A stretch of 17,283 bases of DNA, from positions 1-17,283 of the forward strand of contig JBOGDF010000081.1 of assembly GCA_050701635.1 (NCBI GenBank). Reading direction: 5' to 3'. This document shows positions 14,069 through 17,283 of this stretch, piece by piece. A program made the position numbers and the translations under genes. This stretch comes from WHSM01 sp050701635. GTDB taxonomy: Bacteria; Actinomycetota; Actinomycetes; Mycobacteriales; Micromonosporaceae. The notes beneath the pieces were generated by a model. That model ran no database searches and was not told the DNA's origin. It worked only from the letters and a program-made list of their open reading frames with translations. Every line of letters begins with the position of its first letter. Position 1 is the first letter of the stretch.

Positions 14069-15481
14069 ATGGCGATGATCGGCGGACACGCGGTGGTGCT
14101 GGGGGCGAGCATGGGTGGCCTGCTCGCCGCCCGGGTGCTGGCGGACCACTACCGGTCGGTCACCGTGCTGGAGCGGGACGAGCTGCCGTACCAGCCGGAT
14201 CAGCGGCGCGGGGTGCCGCAGGGCCGGCACGGCCACACCCTGCTGCCGGAGGGCTGCCAGCGGCTGGAGCAGCTGTTCCCCGGCATCCTCGGCGAGCTGG
14301 AACAGGCCGGGGTGCCGGTGCTGCGGGACGACCTCTCCCAGCTGCACTTCTGCGTCGCCGGCTACCTGCTGAACACCCGCTCCGCACCGGCGCAGCCTGT
14401 CGCGTTGTACCTCCCCAGTCGGCCGCACCTGGAGTGGCGGGTACGCGGCCGGGTCCGGGCGCTGCCCAACGTACGGCTGGTCGAGGGCTGCGATGTGACC
14501 GGCCTGATCGCCACCCCGGACGCGGTGGCCGGGGTGCGTACCGGCGACGGCGAACTGCCGGCCGACTTGGTGGTGGACGCGATGGGGCGGGGTGCCCGTA
14601 CCCCGGCGTGGCTGGAACAGCTAGGCCACCCGCGGCCGCCGGAGCACACCGTCAAGGTCGACGTCACGTACGCCACACAACTGGTACGCCTGCCCGCCGG
14701 CGCGCTGCACGAGAAGCTGGTGCTGATCTCCGCGACGCCGGAGCGGCCGACCGGGCTGGGGCTGTTCCGGCACGAGGACGACACGTGGGAGTTCACCATC
14801 TTCGGGATGGCGGGCCGCCGCCCGCCGACCGATCCCGCGGCGATGGTCGACTTCGTGGAGGGGGTCGCGCCGGCGCACGTGGTGGCGGCGCTGCGGGGCG
14901 CCGAGCAGCTCGCCGAGGTGGCCAGACACCGGTTCCCGGCCAGCCGCTGGCGGCGGTACGACCGGATGCGGCGGCTGCCGTACGGCCTGATCGCCTTCGG
15001 GGACGCGGTGTGCAGCCTCAACCCCACGTTCGGGCAGGGCATGACGGTGGCCACGCTGCAGGCTGTCGCGCTGGCAGATGCCCTGCGCGCCACCGCCAGC
15101 GCCGACGCCACCGCGAGCGCCGGCGCCACCGCGACTGCCAGCGCGGGTGACCTGCCGCGCCGGTTCTTCCGTGCCGCGGCCCGGCACATCGACGTCGCGT
15201 GGCGGCTGGGCGGGATCGCCGACCGCCGGGTGCTGGGAGCGCAGGCCGTACCGCTGTCGCTGCAGGACCGGATCGCCAGCGCCACCACCGGCCGGTTCCT
15301 GTGGGCCGCGTCGTACGACGCCGCGCTCGCGGAACGGTTCCTGCGGGTGTTCGGGCTGGTCGACCCGATGACCCGGCTGAGGTCGCCACGGGCGTTGCTG
15401 CAAGTGGCGCGCGCCCACCTCCGCAAGCCCCCCACCGGGTACGCCGAACCCCGCCCCGTGGCCGAGGCGGTGGCACCGTGA
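14069..15481 (+). CDS. FAD-dependent monooxygenase/oxidoreductase
   Basis: The product is 470 residues from the ATG at 14069, with GGGAGGGG 5 bases upstream; a second ATG at 14075 is possible. The N-terminal Rossmann motif VVLGASMGGLLAARVLADHYRSVTVLERDE (about 9-38) is a GxSxGG variant of the FAD-binding fingerprint and ends in the ribose-binding Glu. Further motifs are GVPQGRHGHTLL, LVVDAMGRGARTPAWL and the second FAD motif GDAVCSLNPTFGQGM (Asp312), as in para-hydroxybenzoate-hydroxylase-like and geranylgeranyl-reductase-like proteins. It should bind FAD and oxidise or hydroxylate a hydrophobic small molecule. Three 18-bp tandem units encode an Ala/Thr/Ser loop (about 341-358). Its stop overlaps the next start as GTGA, so the two genes are translationally coupled. 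Two TetR-type palindromes lie upstream. Confidence 0.88.
   Translation: MAMIGGHAVVLGASMGGLLAARVLADHYRSVTVLERDELPYQPDQRRGVPQGRHGHTLLPEGCQRLEQLFPGILGELEQAGVPVLRDDLSQLHFCVAGYLLNTRSAPAQPVALYLPSRPHLEWRVRGRVRALPNVRLVEGCDVTGLIATPDAVAGVRTGDGELPADLVVDAMGRGARTPAWLEQLGHPRPPEHTVKVDVTYATQLVRLPAGALHEKLVLISATPERPTGLGLFRHEDDTWEFTIFGMAGRRPPTDPAAMVDFVEGVAPAHVVAALRGAEQLAEVARHRFPASRWRRYDRMRRLPYGLIAFGDAVCSLNPTFGQGMTVATLQAVALADALRATASADATASAGATATASAGDLPRRFFRAAARHIDVAWRLGGIADRRVLGAQAVPLSLQDRIASATTGRFLWAASYDAALAERFLRVFGLVDPMTRLRSPRALLQVARAHLRKPPTGYAEPRPVAEAVAP
15089..15142 (+). repeat. Three 18-bp tandem repeats within the FAD monooxygenase gene
   Basis: The units 15089-15106, 15107-15124 and 15125-15142 each begin GCCACCGC and encode ATASAD, ATASAG and ATATAS. 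The repeat is in frame and sits between two conserved helices, so it is a tolerated surface-loop expansion. Confidence 0.8.
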
Positions 15482-16353
15482 CCGGCGTACGGGAGCGCGA
15501 GCTGGTGGTCGGCGGGATCCGTACCGTGCTGCGCGAAGCGGCGCCGGAGGCCGGGCCGGCTTCCGGGGCGCGTGAGGCGGTGGTGTTCGTACACGGCAAT
15601 CCGGGGCCGAGCAGCGACTGGGTGGGGCTGGCCGGCGGTGCCGGGGAGTTCGCCAGGGCGGTCGCCTGGGATCAGCCCGGATTCGGGAAGGCGGACAAGC
15701 CGCGCGACTTCCCGCACACGGTGCCGGGGCACGCGGACTTCATCGACGGGGCGGTACGCGCGCTCGGGCTGGACCGCGTACACCTGGTGCTGCATGACTT
15801 CGGTGGGCCGTGGGGGCTGGAGTGGGCGGCCGCACACCCGGAGCGGGTGGCCAGCCTGGTGCTGGTCAACACCGGAGTGCTGCTCGGCTACCGGTGGCAC
15901 ACCCTGGCGCGGATCTGGCAGACGCCGGTGCTCGGCGAGCTGTTCATGGCGGCGGCGACCCGCGGCGGCACCACGGCGCTGCTGCGGCGTACCGACCCGG
16001 GGCTGTCGCCGGCGGCGCTGGACGCGATCTACCACGCCGGCAGCCACCCCGAGACCAAGCGGGCGGTACGCCGGCTCTACCGGGCGTCGAAGCAGCGGAT
16101 GGTCGACCAGTGGTCGGCGCAGGCGGCGGCCCGGCTGCGGGGGCTCGACGTACCGGTGCTGGTGCTGTGGGGGGCGCGGGACGCGTACCTGCCGGTGGCG
16201 CAGGCGTACCGGCAGCGGGAGGTGTTTCCGCAGGCGGAGGTCGTGGAGCTGGCCGACAGCGGTCACTGGCCGTTCCTGGACAACCCGGACGCAGTCGCCG
16301 GCGCGGTGCTGCCGTTCCTCCGGCGGGTGGTCGGTTCCACGGCGTACCACTGA
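15478..16353 (+). CDS. Alpha/beta hydrolase of the haloalkane dehalogenase / epoxide hydrolase type
   Basis: The product is 291 residues from the GTG at 15478, which overlaps the monooxygenase stop by 4 bases. The fold is clear: oxyanion motif HGNPG (39-43), AWDQPGFGKADKP (63-75), nucleophile elbow H-D107-F-G-G, acid Asp235 in WGARDAYLP and base His263 in SGHWPFLD. The nucleophile is Asp rather than Ser, typical of haloalkane dehalogenases and epoxide hydrolases, which form an alkyl-enzyme ester. Dehalogenases usually have Trp next to the nucleophile to hold the halide; here it is Phe, so epoxide hydrolase-like chemistry is somewhat likelier. Coupling to a monooxygenase fits an epoxidation-hydrolysis pair, which is an inference. 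The TGA stop is embedded in the operator of the next gene. Confidence 0.88.
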   Translation: MTGVRERELVVGGIRTVLREAAPEAGPASGAREAVVFVHGNPGPSSDWVGLAGGAGEFARAVAWDQPGFGKADKPRDFPHTVPGHADFIDGAVRALGLDRVHLVLHDFGGPWGLEWAAAHPERVASLVLVNTGVLLGYRWHTLARIWQTPVLGELFMAAATRGGTTALLRRTDPGLSPAALDAIYHAGSHPETKRAVRRLYRASKQRMVDQWSAQAAARLRGLDVPVLVLWGARDAYLPVAQAYRQREVFPQAEVVELADSGHWPFLDNPDAVAGAVLPFLRRVVGSTAYH

Positions 16354-16383
16354 CAGAAGATGTCAGGGGTACGGCCTTAGCGT
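16350..16383 (+). promoter_or_regulatory. Operator and leaderless promoter of the NIPSNAP unit
   Basis: The palindrome CTGACA-GAAGA-TGTCAG (16350-16366) matches the site before the WYL regulator. The arms extend to GTACC (16344-16348) and GGTAC (16368-16372). TAGCGT (16378-16383) is a TANNNT -10 element at exactly -12 to -7 if the A of the ATG at 16390 is +1, so a leaderless transcript is likely. The palindrome then covers the -35 region. A further half-site TGTCAG begins inside the start codon (16391-16396). Confidence 0.7.
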
Positions 16384-16389
16384 CGCCGC

Positions 16390-16710
16390 ATGTCAGTGAT
16401 TGAGCTACGGATCTACACGATCCACGAGGGCAAGCGCGACGAGTTCGTGAAGCTGTACGACGAGGTGCTGCTCCCGGCGCAGCAGAAGTACGGCCTCGAC
16501 GTACTGGGGCAGTTCACGTCGCTGGACGACGACACCACGTTCGTCTGGCTGCGCCGGTACGACAGCCAGGAAGAACGCCAGCGCAAGTGGGACGAGTTCT
16601 ACGGCAGCGACCTGTGGCTCAAGGAGCTGGGGCCGCGCGCCAACCCGTTGATGAAGGATTCGACGAACGTGATCGCGATCGCCCCGACTCCCGGATCGGC
16701 GATCCAGTGA
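16390..16710 (+). CDS. NIPSNAP-family protein
   Basis: The 106-residue product is a single dimeric alpha/beta-barrel-type domain of the NIPSNAP family (ferredoxin-like fold). It starts VIELRIYTIHEGKRDEFVKLYDEVLLPAQQKYG, continues through VLGQFTSLDDDTTFVWLRRYDSQEERQRKWDEFY and ends in VIAIAPTPGS. Bacterial members are small cytoplasmic proteins of mostly unknown biochemical role, sometimes monooxygenase-like. No ribosome site precedes the ATG, consistent with the leaderless promoter. Its TGA overlaps the GTG of the next gene, so the two form one translation unit. Control by the WYL regulator is inferred from the shared palindrome. Confidence 0.9.
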   Translation: MSVIELRIYTIHEGKRDEFVKLYDEVLLPAQQKYGLDVLGQFTSLDDDTTFVWLRRYDSQEERQRKWDEFYGSDLWLKELGPRANPLMKDSTNVIAIAPTPGSAIQ

Positions 16711-17219
16711 CGGCGCCGGAGCTGGCGGCGCCGGCGGTGGCTGACGGCCGTACCGACTTCGACTTCTTCCACGGCCGGTGGCGCGGGGAGCAACGCAAGA
16801 TCGCCAACATCCTGGACCCGGACTGCACCGACTGGGTGGAGTTCGAGAGCCTCACTGAGTGCGATCCGGTGCTCGGCGGGCTGGGCAACGTCGACCACCT
16901 GCACGTGGCGGCGTTGCCACCGACCGGCGAGCCGCTCGAAGGGCTGACCGTCCGGCTGTACGACCCCGCCACCGACCTGTGGCGGGTGTGGTGGGTCTCC
17001 AGCCGCAGCCCCGGCATGCTCGAGGTGCCGGTGGTGGGCCGATTCACCGACGGCGAAGCCAAGCTGTACGCCGACGAGGTCGTCGGCGGCCACCTGGTCC
17101 GCGTCCTCTACCACTGGACCCCGCAAGGCCAGGACAAGGCCCGCTGGCAACAACAGTTCTCGTACGACGCCGGCGCCACCTGGCGTACCAACTGGACCGC
17201 CCACTTCACCCGCATCTGA
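16707..17219 (+). CDS. DUF1579-like small protein of unknown function
   Basis: The product is 170 residues from the GTG at 16707, which overlaps the NIPSNAP stop as GTGA. The sequence FDFFHGRWRGEQRKI (about 18-32) is typical of proteins annotated as DUF1579 or calycin-like, where a F-x-x-G-x-W motif starts a small beta-barrel. Later strands include LTVRLYDPATDLWRVWWVSS, LEVPVVGRFTDGEAKLY and VRVLYHWTPQGQDKARWQQQFSYDAGATWRTNW, rich in Trp and Tyr as expected of a ligand-binding barrel. No catalytic motif is evident. It lacks a signal peptide, so it should be cytoplasmic. A hairpin follows 33 bp after the stop. Co-transcription with the NIPSNAP gene suggests a shared stress or detoxification role. 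Confidence 0.8.
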   Translation: MTAPELAAPAVADGRTDFDFFHGRWRGEQRKIANILDPDCTDWVEFESLTECDPVLGGLGNVDHLHVAALPPTGEPLEGLTVRLYDPATDLWRVWWVSSRSPGMLEVPVVGRFTDGEAKLYADEVVGGHLVRVLYHWTPQGQDKARWQQQFSYDAGATWRTNWTAHFTRI

Positions 17220-17252
17220 GGGGCCCTCGGCCACTTGGGGCGCTGAGCTGCT

Positions 17253-17283
17253 GTCGACACGCCGTGCGTGACGGCGTGTCGAC
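17253..17283 (+). terminator. 12-bp perfect hairpin at the end of the NIPSNAP unit
   Basis: GTCGACACGCCG (17253-17264) pairs perfectly with CGGCGTGTCGAC (17272-17283) around the loop TGCGTGA. It lies 33 bases after the last stop codon. The window ends at the repeat, so any U-tract is not visible. Confidence 0.75.

Noticed and set aside
14362..16350. Minus-strand 662-codon frame over the monooxygenase and hydrolase
   Set aside because: Antisense to two motif-complete genes; no domain and no ribosome site.
1..17283. CRISPR array, tRNA, rRNA, insertion sequence or prophage
   Set aside because: No regularly spaced repeats, no tRNA-like cloverleaf noticed and no transposase or integrase motif in any frame.

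Overview
The window is very GC-rich with dense, codon-biased ORFs, frequent GTG starts, overlapping stop/start codons and leaderless-looking promoters. This points to a high-GC actinomycete. The abundant GTAC/CGTACG words and the CCAAGATCATGG intergenic inverted repeat resemble Micromonosporaceae, but that placement is an inference. No tRNA, rRNA, CRISPR array or insertion sequence was seen.

Layout. Positions 1-79 hold the 3' tail of a probable purD. It converges on a minus-strand lipoprotein gene (95-844), which diverges from a membrane-anchored protein of unknown function (959-1978). A secreted serine alpha/beta hydrolase (2089-3543) has its own promoter with a palindrome over the -35 region. 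An inverted repeat then precedes a PadR-type regulator (3671-4228), whose 3' end overlaps tail-to-tail with the last gene of the catabolic operon.

The centre (4212-11969, minus strand) is one tightly packed acyl-CoA catabolic operon. In transcription order it encodes an acyl-CoA ligase (FadD/CaiC type), an acyl-CoA dehydrogenase with a catalytic-type Glu, an enoyl-CoA hydratase with both catalytic Glu residues and an insertion, a two-domain VOC protein, a second acyl-CoA dehydrogenase-like protein that lacks the FAD and active-site motifs, and a large acyl-CoA oxidase-family flavoprotein. The two dehydrogenase-like proteins look like the subunits of a heteromeric enzyme of the kind known from actinobacterial sterol side-chain degradation. 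The substrate here cannot be read from the sequence.

The right part is a regulatory hub. A WYL-domain regulator (12281-13258) and a TetR regulator (13295-13948) lie in tandem on the minus strand. Divergent from TetR is a two-gene unit of an FAD monooxygenase-like protein and an Asp-nucleophile alpha/beta hydrolase. TetR and the monooxygenase share an intergenic region with two copies of ATAAC-N3-GTTAT. Next comes a two-gene unit of a NIPSNAP-family protein and a small DUF1579-like protein, ending at a 12-bp perfect hairpin. A CTGACA-N5-TGTCAG palindrome lies exactly 23 bp upstream of the start codons of both the WYL regulator and the NIPSNAP gene. This suggests an autoregulated WYL circuit controlling the NIPSNAP unit, and it is the most notable system in the window.
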